Below the pieces are notes generated by a model. It was not told the origin of the DNA. It did not search any database and saw only the letters and a list, made by a program, of their open reading frames with translations. This document shows, one piece after another, positions 9,056-16,304 of a DNA stretch of 32,319 nt. The translations under genes were made by a program, and so were the position numbers. The stretch is from positions 1 to 32,319 of the forward strand of contig CACNLV010000002.1 in assembly GCA_902621345.1 (NCBI GenBank). The letters are read 5' to 3'. Source of the stretch: an uncultured Pelagibacteraceae bacterium (lineage in GTDB: Bacteria; Pseudomonadota; Alphaproteobacteria; Pelagibacterales; Pelagibacteraceae). Position 1 is the first letter of the stretch, and every line of letters begins with the position of its first letter.

Positions 9056-10114
9056 TTATTTTTCAATCAAAAATCTAATTTCGCCTTCTCCCCAAATCGA
9101 TCCGGAATTTTTATATTTTTTTAATGAAAAATCTAAATCAAATTTATTTTTTCCAATAATTTTTTTAATTTTTTTTACATTTAGTTTTTTTAAAATTTTT
9201 ACTATTTCTTCATGGCTCAGATGTTTTTCAATTGGAACATACCAATTGTCCATAAATATAAATCTATTGTCAGGTAATTCCATCATTTTTAAAAAATTAG
9301 AGGACAATTCATATGGAATTTTTTTCATTAATTCATTCATTAATCTTCTTGAGTACCAAAAAATTCCACCCGTTGAATAGAGGTACAACCAAATATTGCC
9401 CCCTTTTTTGCAAACTCTAACAAGTTCGGAAATTCCTTTTTTTACATTAGATGTATGATGAATAACACCATTAGAAAAAACGGTATCAAATGTATTTTTT
9501 TTAAATGGTAGGTTTAAAACATCACCCTTTTTAAAACTTAAATTATTTATCTTTCCATAATTTTTTTTAGCTACTTTCAAACCTATGTCACCATAATCTA
9601 ATCCTATAACTGATTGTGCACCACTTTTATAAATTGCATATGAGTATCTTCCTCCACCACATCCTGCATCTAAAACTTTTTTATTTTTAAAAATTTTTTT
9701 TTGTACTCTGTTTTTAAGTAATCTCAAAGCCTCATGATTGTTTATTCTTTTAAATCTTTTCCACAGAGGCCCATAAACATTTCCTGTTTTATTTTTTAAA
9801 TCATTAGAAACTTTATCTGTTAATTTAAAATAAAATTTTTTATCATCTTTTCGATTGTAAGAACCCAATAATAAAGATAACTTTGAAAAATCAGTTAATT
9901 CTTTCAACTTTGTATCTATCCGTAATTTAGGATTTTTTATTTTAAAATCAATATATGGATCAACACCATAAAGAATTCTTGTATATTCATGTAATATCAA
10001 CACAACTAGATATGGGTGTTTTACTGCCAATTGATTTAGCAAGCTAAAAAGAAAATCAATTTGTTTTCTTTTTTTGTTATCTAAAAATCTATATCCTTTT
10101 TTTTTATTTGACAT
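9056..10114 (-). CDS. Class I SAM-dependent methyltransferase
   Basis: A 352-aa protein with a central Methyltransf_11-type domain: SAM motif I VLDAGCGGGRY near 145-155, an acidic strand-2 end GLDYGD, the GDVLNLPF loop, NGVIHHT and LVRVCKKGGNIWLYLY. The first ~140 residues are a lysine-rich region with no family I can name, and the C-terminus (about 260-352) is probably a substrate cap. Last gene of the minus-strand operon; its ATG overlaps the end of the NeuB-type synthase by 11 nt, so it is coupled to it. Likely a sugar O- or N-methyltransferase finishing the nonulosonate-like residue, by context only. Confidence 0.83.
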   Translation of the reverse strand: MSNKKKGYRFLDNKKRKQIDFLFSLLNQLAVKHPYLVVLILHEYTRILYGVDPYIDFKIKNPKLRIDTKLKELTDFSKLSLLLGSYNRKDDKKFYFKLTDKVSNDLKNKTGNVYGPLWKRFKRINNHEALRLLKNRVQKKIFKNKKVLDAGCGGGRYSYAIYKSGAQSVIGLDYGDIGLKVAKKNYGKINNLSFKKGDVLNLPFKKNTFDTVFSNGVIHHTSNVKKGISELVRVCKKGGNIWLYLYSTGGIFWYSRRLMNELMKKIPYELSSNFLKMMELPDNRFIFMDNWYVPIEKHLSHEEIVKILKKLNVKKIKKIIGKNKFDLDFSLKKYKNSGSIWGEGEIRFLIEK

Positions 10115-11102
10115 TATTTATTTTTACAACTGATCCTTTTTTCAAATTCATTTTTAGTTTTCTACCTATAAGGTTTATTTTGTCAATTGGATTGCTGCCT
10201 TTAAAAGGTCTAAGACAAACTAAATCATCATGTCTGATTATATAATTTTTTTTTAAATCCTTATTTGCATAAATAGATCTTCTTGCAGACTCATAATTTT
10301 TTTTTTCATTCTTTGTTAATTTATTTTTATTTTTTCCTTTTAATTTATTCATACGTTTAATAAATTTTACAATAATTTTCATTTCATCTAAATCAGCTGA
10401 TAACTTATGGTCTCTGAAACTTGAAAAGTTTTTAGAAATAGTAAAATGTTTTTCAATAATTTCTGCTCCAAGGGTTGCTGCTAAAATAGCTGCATCAGGG
10501 CCTAAAGAATGATCTGAATACCCAATTTTTAATTTTATTCTTTTTTTTAAATATTCTATTGTTTTTAAATCAATCTCAGTATCTTCTGCTGGATAAGATG
10601 TAATGCAATGTAAAAAATAAACATCTTTATTTTTTTGCTTTTTAACAAATTTTTCTAATTTAACAATTTCAGAAAAAGTAAGTAACCCCAGAGATATAAT
10701 TACTGGTTTATTGAAACTCAAAACTTTTTGGATTAATTCAAAAAAATTATTATCTCCTGAAGAAATTTTAAAACAATCAACTATTTTATTTAAGAAAACT
10801 GCACTTTCTAGGTCAAAAGGAGTAGAAATAAATAATAATTTTTTCTTTTTTGCATAAATAGATAATTTTTCAAAATCTGAATATCTTAATTCAAATTTTT
10901 GAAATTTATTAAACCTTTTCTTTTCCTTATCTATTACAAATTTTTTTGTTCTGAATGTCTGAAATTTAACAGCATCAACTCCTGCTTCTGCCGCTAGATC
11001 AATTAGCTTTTTTGCAACAGAAAATTTTCCCTCATGGTTATTTCCTATTTCAGCAATTATGAGAGGTCTTTTTTTTTTTTTAAATTTTCGATAACTAAGC
11101 AT
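10104..11102 (-). CDS. NeuB/SpsE-type nonulosonic acid synthase with SAF domain
   Basis: A full-length (332-aa) NeuB-family enzyme that would condense phosphoenolpyruvate with an N-acyl amino sugar. Landmarks: IIAEIGNNHEG (15-25), AVKFQTF, FISTPFD, HCITSYPAEDTE, GYSDHSLGPDAA, IIEKHFT, and a C-terminal SAF domain from about 270 (RRSIYANKDLKK, IGRKLKMNLKKG). The ATG at 11102 is chosen because a GGAAAAAG ribosome binding site sits just upstream and gives a family-like N-terminus and an 8-nt overlap with the epimerase gene. An ATG at 11159 would add 19 poorly conserved residues. A run of 13 A on the coding strand (11069-11081) encodes the KKKK before the first strand. Its neighbours (cytidylyltransferase, aminotransferase, epimerase) support a CMP-nonulosonate pathway. 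Confidence 0.9.
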   Translation of the reverse strand: MLSYRKFKKKKRPLIIAEIGNNHEGKFSVAKKLIDLAAEAGVDAVKFQTFRTKKFVIDKEKKRFNKFQKFELRYSDFEKLSIYAKKKKLLFISTPFDLESAVFLNKIVDCFKISSGDNNFFELIQKVLSFNKPVIISLGLLTFSEIVKLEKFVKKQKNKDVYFLHCITSYPAEDTEIDLKTIEYLKKRIKLKIGYSDHSLGPDAAILAATLGAEIIEKHFTISKNFSSFRDHKLSADLDEMKIIVKFIKRMNKLKGKNKNKLTKNEKKNYESARRSIYANKDLKKNYIIRHDDLVCLRPFKGSNPIDKINLIGRKLKMNLKKGSVVKINNVK

Positions 11103-12096
11103 TAAACTTTTTCCAAAAATCTTTATACCATTTGATGTATTGTATATATCCATCTTCAATCGAAAATTTGGAATTATAATTAATTAATTTTTTTGCTTTA
11201 TTTGTTTTTAATGTACCCCTCTCTGGCATAAATTTTTCTCTTTCAGAATATTTCACATTGCAATTTGGAAATTCTTTTTTTAGGATATCTAATAATTCAT
11301 TAATTTTTCTTGATTTTCCATGAGTAAGATTAAAAGTTTGATTTAAAGCATTATCATTATCGCAACAAGATGCTATTCCTAAAACTAAATCTTCTATATA
11401 TGTAAAGTCTAACTTATCTTCACCATCTCCGTTGATTGTAATGTCTTGTCCTTGAATTGCGTTTTCAATAAAAATTTGACCTACTCTCCTACTCACACAT
11501 CTCTCTCCATATAAAGCAGAAGGTCTTATAATTGAATAAGGTAAATCAAAAACTTGTTTATAAGCTTTAATAAGTAGTTCACCAGATAACTTTAAAGTTC
11601 CGTAAATACCTATTGGGTCACATTTAGAATCTTCATCAACATCACTAGAATTAAAATTGCCATAAACCATGCTTGATGACATGTAGATTACGTGGATTTT
11701 ATTACTTTTTGCAAAATCAAGTGTATTTTCTAACGTCCTTAAACTATGATCAAATGTTGTATGTGGATCTTTGTTAGATTTGTTTGCATGAGATACAGCG
11801 GCAAGATGCACGATAATTTCAGGATTTATATTTGAGTATAATTTAGATATTTCATGATACTGCCTAGCATCCTGGATTATCAAATCTATATTATTTTCTT
11901 TAAGTAGAGCAATTCTATTTTCTAATATAGCTGAATATAATTTTTTATTAACTACTCCCTCTTCATTTATAGATTTTAAATTATTAATTGAAAGACTATC
12001 AACAACAGTAGGCTCATGACCTAAGGCTTTAAGTTTTAAAGCTAAATTATGTCCTATAAAGCCACACCCACCGACTAATAATATTTTTTTTTTCAT
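11095..12096 (-). CDS. NAD-dependent epimerase/dehydratase (extended SDR)
   Basis: A 333-aa extended short-chain dehydrogenase. The NAD-binding motif is VGGCGFIG (8-15), the catalytic pair is Tyr165 and Lys169 (YGTLK), with an upstream YMSSSMVYG serine segment. It also has RPSALYGE and the GDGEDKLDFTYIEDLV segment typical of nucleotide-sugar epimerases and dehydratases. It probably converts a UDP- or CDP-sugar (4-epimerisation or 4,6-dehydration; which one cannot be decided). It overlaps the upstream aminotransferase gene by 4 nt and the NeuB-type gene by 8 nt. The gene starts with ATG followed by a run of A (10 on the coding strand). Confidence 0.88.
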   Translation of the reverse strand: MKKKILLVGGCGFIGHNLALKLKALGHEPTVVDSLSINNLKSINEEGVVNKKLYSAILENRIALLKENNIDLIIQDARQYHEISKLYSNINPEIIVHLAAVSHANKSNKDPHTTFDHSLRTLENTLDFAKSNKIHVIYMSSSMVYGNFNSSDVDEDSKCDPIGIYGTLKLSGELLIKAYKQVFDLPYSIIRPSALYGERCVSRRVGQIFIENAIQGQDITINGDGEDKLDFTYIEDLVLGIASCCDNDNALNQTFNLTHGKSRKINELLDILKKEFPNCNVKYSEREKFMPERGTLKTNKAKKLINYNSKFSIEDGYIQYIKWYKDFWKKFNA

Positions 12097-13208
12097 CTGA
12101 TTTCTGATAAAAATTTTTTGATTTCTAAACTTATTTTATCTACATTTCTTATAGTTAATTTTGGATATACTGGTAAAGATATATTTGAGTCAGCATAGTT
12201 TATTGAATTTTTAAATTTATTTTTACTAACTTTATATTTTTTTTTGTAATAACTCATAAATGGTAAACTTTTAGCATAATGTATTGAAACACCAATCTTC
12301 TTTTTAATTAAATGTTTAAGCAATTTATCTCTTGATTTTGTTAGAATTGGAAAAATAAAAAATGAACTTTCTTTATTATAAATTGCATGACGTAAGTGAG
12401 AAAAATTTTTAAAATTCAATATATATCTCTTTGCTAATTGTTTTCTTCTTTTTAAAAAAGATTTGTACTTTTTTAATTGTAATAAGCCCATTGCAGCATG
12501 TAGTTCTGTCATTCGATAGTTAAAACCTAACATTTTAACATCATATTTACCTGGTAATTTTCTGTCTCTTATATCTTTATCTATTCCAAATGCTTTTAAT
12601 TTTTTTATTTTTTTAAATATTTTTTCATTATTAGTAATAACCACCCCACCTTCTCCTGTCGTAATTTGTTTTGTAGGGTAGAAAGAAAAGCTACCTGCCA
12701 CTCCAAAATTACCTACGTGTCTCCCTTGATAAAAAGTTCCAAGTCCATGTGCGCAATCCTCAATTAAAGAAATTTTTTTTTTATCACAGATTTCTTTTAT
12801 TTTTTTTATTTCACATGAATTCCCATTCATATGAACAACCATTACTGCCTTCGTTTTTTTAGAAATATTTTTTTTAACAGTCTCATATTCGATATTTCCA
12901 GTTGTTTTATTAACATCTAAAAACTTTACTTTAAGACCGGCGTACTCTGCTGCGTGGGCCGTCGCGGTATGTGACATCGCAGGAATTAAAATTTCACTAT
13001 TCTTTTTAAGGTCTAGGGCTAAAAGCGAAAGGTGAAGTCCTGCTGTACAACTTGATACTACTGTACAATATTTAGCTTTGGTAAATTTTTTAAACTCTTT
13101 TTCAAATAAATGCGTATATTTGCCATGAGTAAACCATCCAGTTTTAAGAATTTCTTCAAATATTTTCTTTACTTTATTAGGAACAGAGTGTTTTGAAAAA
13201 GGTATCAT
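12093..13208 (-). CDS. DegT/DnrJ/EryC1/StrS family PLP-dependent sugar aminotransferase
   Basis: A 371-aa fold-type I aminotransferase that transfers an amino group from glutamate or glutamine to a keto-sugar nucleotide. Visible motifs: GWFTHGKYTHLFEKEF near the N-terminus, SSCTAGLHLSLLAL (PLP phosphate site), IEDCAHGLG (the Asp that binds the PLP nitrogen), and the Schiff-base Lys180 in SFYPTKQITTGEGG. Length and motif order are normal for the family. It overlaps both neighbours by 4 nt (ATGA-type junctions). In context it should make the amino sugar that becomes the NeuB-type substrate. Confidence 0.92.
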   Translation of the reverse strand: MIPFSKHSVPNKVKKIFEEILKTGWFTHGKYTHLFEKEFKKFTKAKYCTVVSSCTAGLHLSLLALDLKKNSEILIPAMSHTATAHAAEYAGLKVKFLDVNKTTGNIEYETVKKNISKKTKAVMVVHMNGNSCEIKKIKEICDKKKISLIEDCAHGLGTFYQGRHVGNFGVAGSFSFYPTKQITTGEGGVVITNNEKIFKKIKKLKAFGIDKDIRDRKLPGKYDVKMLGFNYRMTELHAAMGLLQLKKYKSFLKRRKQLAKRYILNFKNFSHLRHAIYNKESSFFIFPILTKSRDKLLKHLIKKKIGVSIHYAKSLPFMSYYKKKYKVSKNKFKNSINYADSNISLPVYPKLTIRNVDKISLEIKKFLSEIR

Positions 13209-14197
13209 ATTTTATAGTTAATTTTAACTTCCCTATTAAGTTTTAAAGATTCATCTGCTGCAAAACAAATTGACATTAAATCAAAAATTTCTTTCTGTGA
13301 TATAATTTTTTTAACATTACTGTTTTTTATACTATCTATAAAATTTCTTATTACTTTTTTTCTGTTTTTTTTATCTGGATATGCATAACTTAAATTATTT
13401 GTGAATAATTTTTTATTTTTTTTTAAGATATAAGATCCGTCTCTGGTATGAAAGAGTGTTTTATTTTTTGAATATATTTTTAAATTATGAAAATGTTCGT
13501 GAGTACCAACCATATTTGCTGTCACTTTTACAATTAAGTTCTGTGAGAATTTCAATAAATAAATTAAAAAACTTTTTTTTTTAAAAATAGTATTTTTTGT
13601 GACTATTTTATTTCCCAATGTAATCACTGATGAAGGTCTCTTATTTAATAACCAACAAACGAGATCTATCATATGAATCGCAGCACCTAATGTAAAACTA
13701 AAGTTCTTAACTTTGCTTCTCCAGCCAAATAACTTTTCTATTCTTCCCCACATGTAGTCGCTTTCCACATAAAAAATTTTTTCATTTTTGATTTTATGTT
13801 TAATGTTAATAAACATTTTATTTGCTCTTAAAACCATATTTGATGAAATTTTTGTCTTACTCCTCTTAAGAGCTTTTTTTACACTAATTAATTCTCTTAA
13901 AGATAAACACAAAGGTTTTTCTACCATTATGTTAAAATTTTTATTAATACATTTGATTATTTGAGAGAAATGAAAATTGTCATAGCTTGCTATACTAACA
14001 AAGTTTATATTTTTATCGTTAAAAATATCTTTTTCTGAACTTGTTATTTTTATATGTGGAAATTTTTTTTTTAAATTTGAAACTTTTTTTTTATTTTTCT
14101 CGTAAATTATTATAACTTTGGATGATTTGTATCCATCTATTGCTTCTATATGTTTAATACCTATACCTGTTCCAATAACTGCAGCTTTAATGTTCAT
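13205..14197 (-). CDS. Gfo/Idh/MocA family NAD(P)-dependent sugar oxidoreductase
   Basis: A 330-aa oxidoreductase. N-terminal Rossmann motif AAVIGTGIGIKHIEAI, then VSIASYDNFHFSQII and the family hallmark VEKPL near residues 92-96. A C-terminal alpha/beta domain follows, with the AIHMIDLVCWL helix that usually carries the substrate-binding His. Members oxidise or reduce sugars, including the 3-position of UDP-amino-sugar uronates before transamination. Here it is sandwiched (4-nt overlaps) between the cytidylyltransferase and the aminotransferase, which fits a role in providing the keto-sugar for transamination. Confidence 0.87.
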   Translation of the reverse strand: MNIKAAVIGTGIGIKHIEAIDGYKSSKVIIIYEKNKKKVSNLKKKFPHIKITSSEKDIFNDKNINFVSIASYDNFHFSQIIKCINKNFNIMVEKPLCLSLRELISVKKALKRSKTKISSNMVLRANKMFINIKHKIKNEKIFYVESDYMWGRIEKLFGWRSKVKNFSFTLGAAIHMIDLVCWLLNKRPSSVITLGNKIVTKNTIFKKKSFLIYLLKFSQNLIVKVTANMVGTHEHFHNLKIYSKNKTLFHTRDGSYILKKNKKLFTNNLSYAYPDKKNRKKVIRNFIDSIKNSNVKKIISQKEIFDLMSICFAADESLKLNREVKINYKI

Positions 14198-14847
14198 TTT
14201 TTTATAAAATGTTTTAATTTTTTAAAATCATTAATTGTATCGATAGAACTTTTAAATTTTTTATCTTTATTTACATTTGTAAAATTTTTAATAGTAAATT
14301 TAGTTGAATTATTATAAAAATAGCTAGTTACATGTTCTAATTCACTTTTTTTCATAAATTTGATATTTTTTTGAAGCACATTTGTGTTAATTATTTCTAC
14401 AGATTGTCCACTGGGAAAACTTCTTGGAAAAACATTTGTAATTAAATCATAATTAAAAAAATTTTTTTTTACGTTAATACATTTGTTAATTATTGATGTT
14501 TTGATGAGTGGGCTATCTGCTGAAATTCTCATAAAATTATTTGCTTTAAATTTCTTTGCTGCATACAGTATTCTTTTAGCAACATTATTTTCATCACCTC
14601 TATAAATATTTATTTTGTTTTTTTTTAAATAAGAGTACAAATTTTTATCTCTATCGCTCTTAGGTATTGCGACAACTATTTTTTTAACCTTTTTGGATTT
14701 TTTAATCTGTCTTACGACATACCAAATAAGTGGTTTGCCATGCACTTCTATAAGAACTTTATTTTTAAATCTTGTCGAACCAGATCTAGCTTGAATTATA
14801 ACTATCAATTTAATATTTTTGTTGCTGATTAAAAATAACAAATACAT
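14194..14847 (-). CDS. SpsF/NeuA-like cytidylyltransferase
   Basis: About 217 aa of the acylneuraminate cytidylyltransferase / SpsF family: the N-terminal nucleotide-binding motif IIQARSGSTRFKNKV, then GKPLIWYVV, a GDENNVAKR segment and RISADSPLI. Family knowledge: activates nonulosonic acids (or Kdo-like sugars) with CTP to CMP-sugars. First gene of the minus-strand operon. The start is uncertain: ATG 14847 gives 14 extra residues before the family-like start, TTG 14808 would give MIVIIQARSG directly, and TTG 14871 would leave only 9 nt to the divergent gene. Together with the NeuB-type gene it supports a CMP-activated product. Confidence 0.85.
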   Translation of the reverse strand: MYLLFLISNKNIKLIVIIQARSGSTRFKNKVLIEVHGKPLIWYVVRQIKKSKKVKKIVVAIPKSDRDKNLYSYLKKNKINIYRGDENNVAKRILYAAKKFKANNFMRISADSPLIKTSIINKCINVKKNFFNYDLITNVFPRSFPSGQSVEIINTNVLQKNIKFMKKSELEHVTSYFYNNSTKFTIKNFTNVNKDKKFKSSIDTINDFKKLKHFIKK

Positions 14848-14880
14848 TATATTTTTAAATATTGCTAACAATATATTATT

Positions 14881-15381
14881 ATGTCCTATGAACTTCTGAC
14901 TCTAAAAACAAATCAATTAAATAATGCGATAATAACTAAAATCTGTAAATTAAAAAATACTCATTGGAGACATAATCTAGATAATCAAAAAAAATTTTTT
15001 TATAATAACTCAAAAAAATTAGACCATCATAATTTACTTTATTGTAAATCGAAATTGGTTGGATACACAATGCTACGAAGAAGAAAACTTTATAAAAAAA
15101 AAAGATATTTATTATTTGATACTCTAATAATTCACAAAAATTTTAGAAGTAAAGGATTAGCTAAAAAAATAATGGAATTTAATAATTTTACAATTAAAAA
15201 ATTAAACTTAATTTCAATACTTTATTGTGAAAAAAATCTAATAAAATTTTATAAAAAAAATTCTTGGAAACTCCAAAAATTCAAAAATAGAAAATTGAAT
15301 AAATTTGTAATGACATTTAATTATGATAAATTTTTCAGTGTTAAATTAAACAGATCAATTATAGAAAATGCTGATTTATAA
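14881..15381 (+). CDS. GNAT-family acetyltransferase
   Basis: A 166-aa protein with the GNAT core: beta strand YLLFDTLIIHKNFRSKGLAKKIM (acetyl-CoA pyrophosphate loop, equivalent to R/Q-x-x-G-x-G/A, here RSKGLA) near 80-102, and a late ILYCEKNLIKFYKKNSWKL strand-helix, which resembles the N-x-x-A-x-x-F-Y-x-x-x-G-F motif. It is transcribed divergently from the cytidylyltransferase operon, with a short (about 33 nt) shared upstream region. Nonulosonate pathways need an amino-sugar N-acetyltransferase (PseH/SpsD type), so this is the natural candidate. That role is inferred. Confidence 0.78.
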   Translation: MSYELLTLKTNQLNNAIITKICKLKNTHWRHNLDNQKKFFYNNSKKLDHHNLLYCKSKLVGYTMLRRRKLYKKKRYLLFDTLIIHKNFRSKGLAKKIMEFNNFTIKKLNLISILYCEKNLIKFYKKNSWKLQKFKNRKLNKFVMTFNYDKFFSVKLNRSIIENADL

Positions 15382-15425
15382 TTTTTAAGAGAGTTTAAAA
15401 TCATCTTGATTGATATTTTGTTATA

Positions 15426-16160
15426 TTAATGTTGAAAAGTATAATTATCAATATTTAAATTATCATTGACTAAAAATTTTTTTGTTCTCTTTTTCCAATT
15501 TTTATCAGGGAATCTCCAGTTTGAAGTATATCTATAAGATAAATATTTATTATAATTTTTTGGTATATGAAAATTGACTTTTTGTTTATTTATATAATAA
15601 ATAATTTCAATTTGTGATTTTAATAAATTCTCAGGGAATCTGTATTGCTCAGATTTACCAAAATAATTATATATCAAAAATAAAACATACTTTAAAAAGT
15701 AAGACAAAATAAATTTTTTAAATTTTTTTTGATTTAAAAAATTTATCCCGTACACCAATAATTTTGATAATAAAGAATCTTTACTAAATTTATGGGGTCT
15801 TTTTAAAATATAAAGATTATTTATATTTTTATATATATAGATGTCTATATGTTTTGATTTCCCCTTAAAATTTTTAAGAGATTTTATTCTTACATAATCA
15901 TAATAAATTGAAAAATTATTTTGTAACTTAACATTAAATCCCCTTTTTTCTAAAAGATTCTTCAGATTAGAAATTTTTTTTTTATCTTTTTGAAGAATTC
16001 CTATATCAATATCAGTGCCTATCGTTATTTTTTTATTATTTCTTATAAATTTTAATAAAGAACCCGCATCTAAAAAAAAATTAATTCCAAGCTTATTCAT
16101 TAGGCTAAATAATATTGATAATGAATTCAATGTAATTTTTTCTTCAAATGTATAATTCAC
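15426..16160 (-). CDS. LicD/fukutin-like nucleotidyltransferase-fold protein
   Basis: A 244-aa protein with the hallmark of LicD-like transferases: FFLDAGSLLKFIRNN (residues 28-42) followed by the metal-binding TDIDIGI (Asp50 and Asp52). A third acidic strand, HIDIYIY, follows near residue 120. Family knowledge: LicD/fukutin proteins transfer phosphoryl-linked groups such as phosphocholine or ribitol phosphate to glycans. It is a single minus-strand gene, convergent with the GNAT gene and divergent from the phosphoramidate-type cassette that begins at 16305. It could be a transferase for a phosphorylated substituent, possibly even the one made by that cassette, but this is speculative. Confidence 0.65.
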   Translation of the reverse strand: MNYTFEEKITLNSLSILFSLMNKLGINFFLDAGSLLKFIRNNKKITIGTDIDIGILQKDKKKISNLKNLLEKRGFNVKLQNNFSIYYDYVRIKSLKNFKGKSKHIDIYIYKNINNLYILKRPHKFSKDSLLSKLLVYGINFLNQKKFKKFILSYFLKYVLFLIYNYFGKSEQYRFPENLLKSQIEIIYYINKQKVNFHIPKNYNKYLSYRYTSNWRFPDKNWKKRTKKFLVNDNLNIDNYTFQH

Positions 16161-16267
16161 AATAATTTCGTTCGAAGATCATATTTTAAAAAACTAACTA
16201 TTTTTTTTATCATTTTTTTATATAAACTTATTACTATTGATTAAAAAAAAAAATACAATTTTTAAAT

Positions 16268-16298
16268 TATAATTACTATTTAATTAGATTAACAAGGA
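16268..16298 (+). promoter_or_regulatory. Candidate -10 element and strong RBS of the glutamine-kinase operon
   Basis: A perfect TATAAT at 16268-16273 lies in the divergent spacer, and AAGGA at 16294-16298 stands 6 nt before the ATG at 16305. No -35 at normal spacing is visible (TTGATT at 16237 is about 25 nt away). The ribosome binding site is better than most in this window and fixes the start of the gene. Confidence 0.45.
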
Positions 16299-16304
16299 AT
16301 ATAA

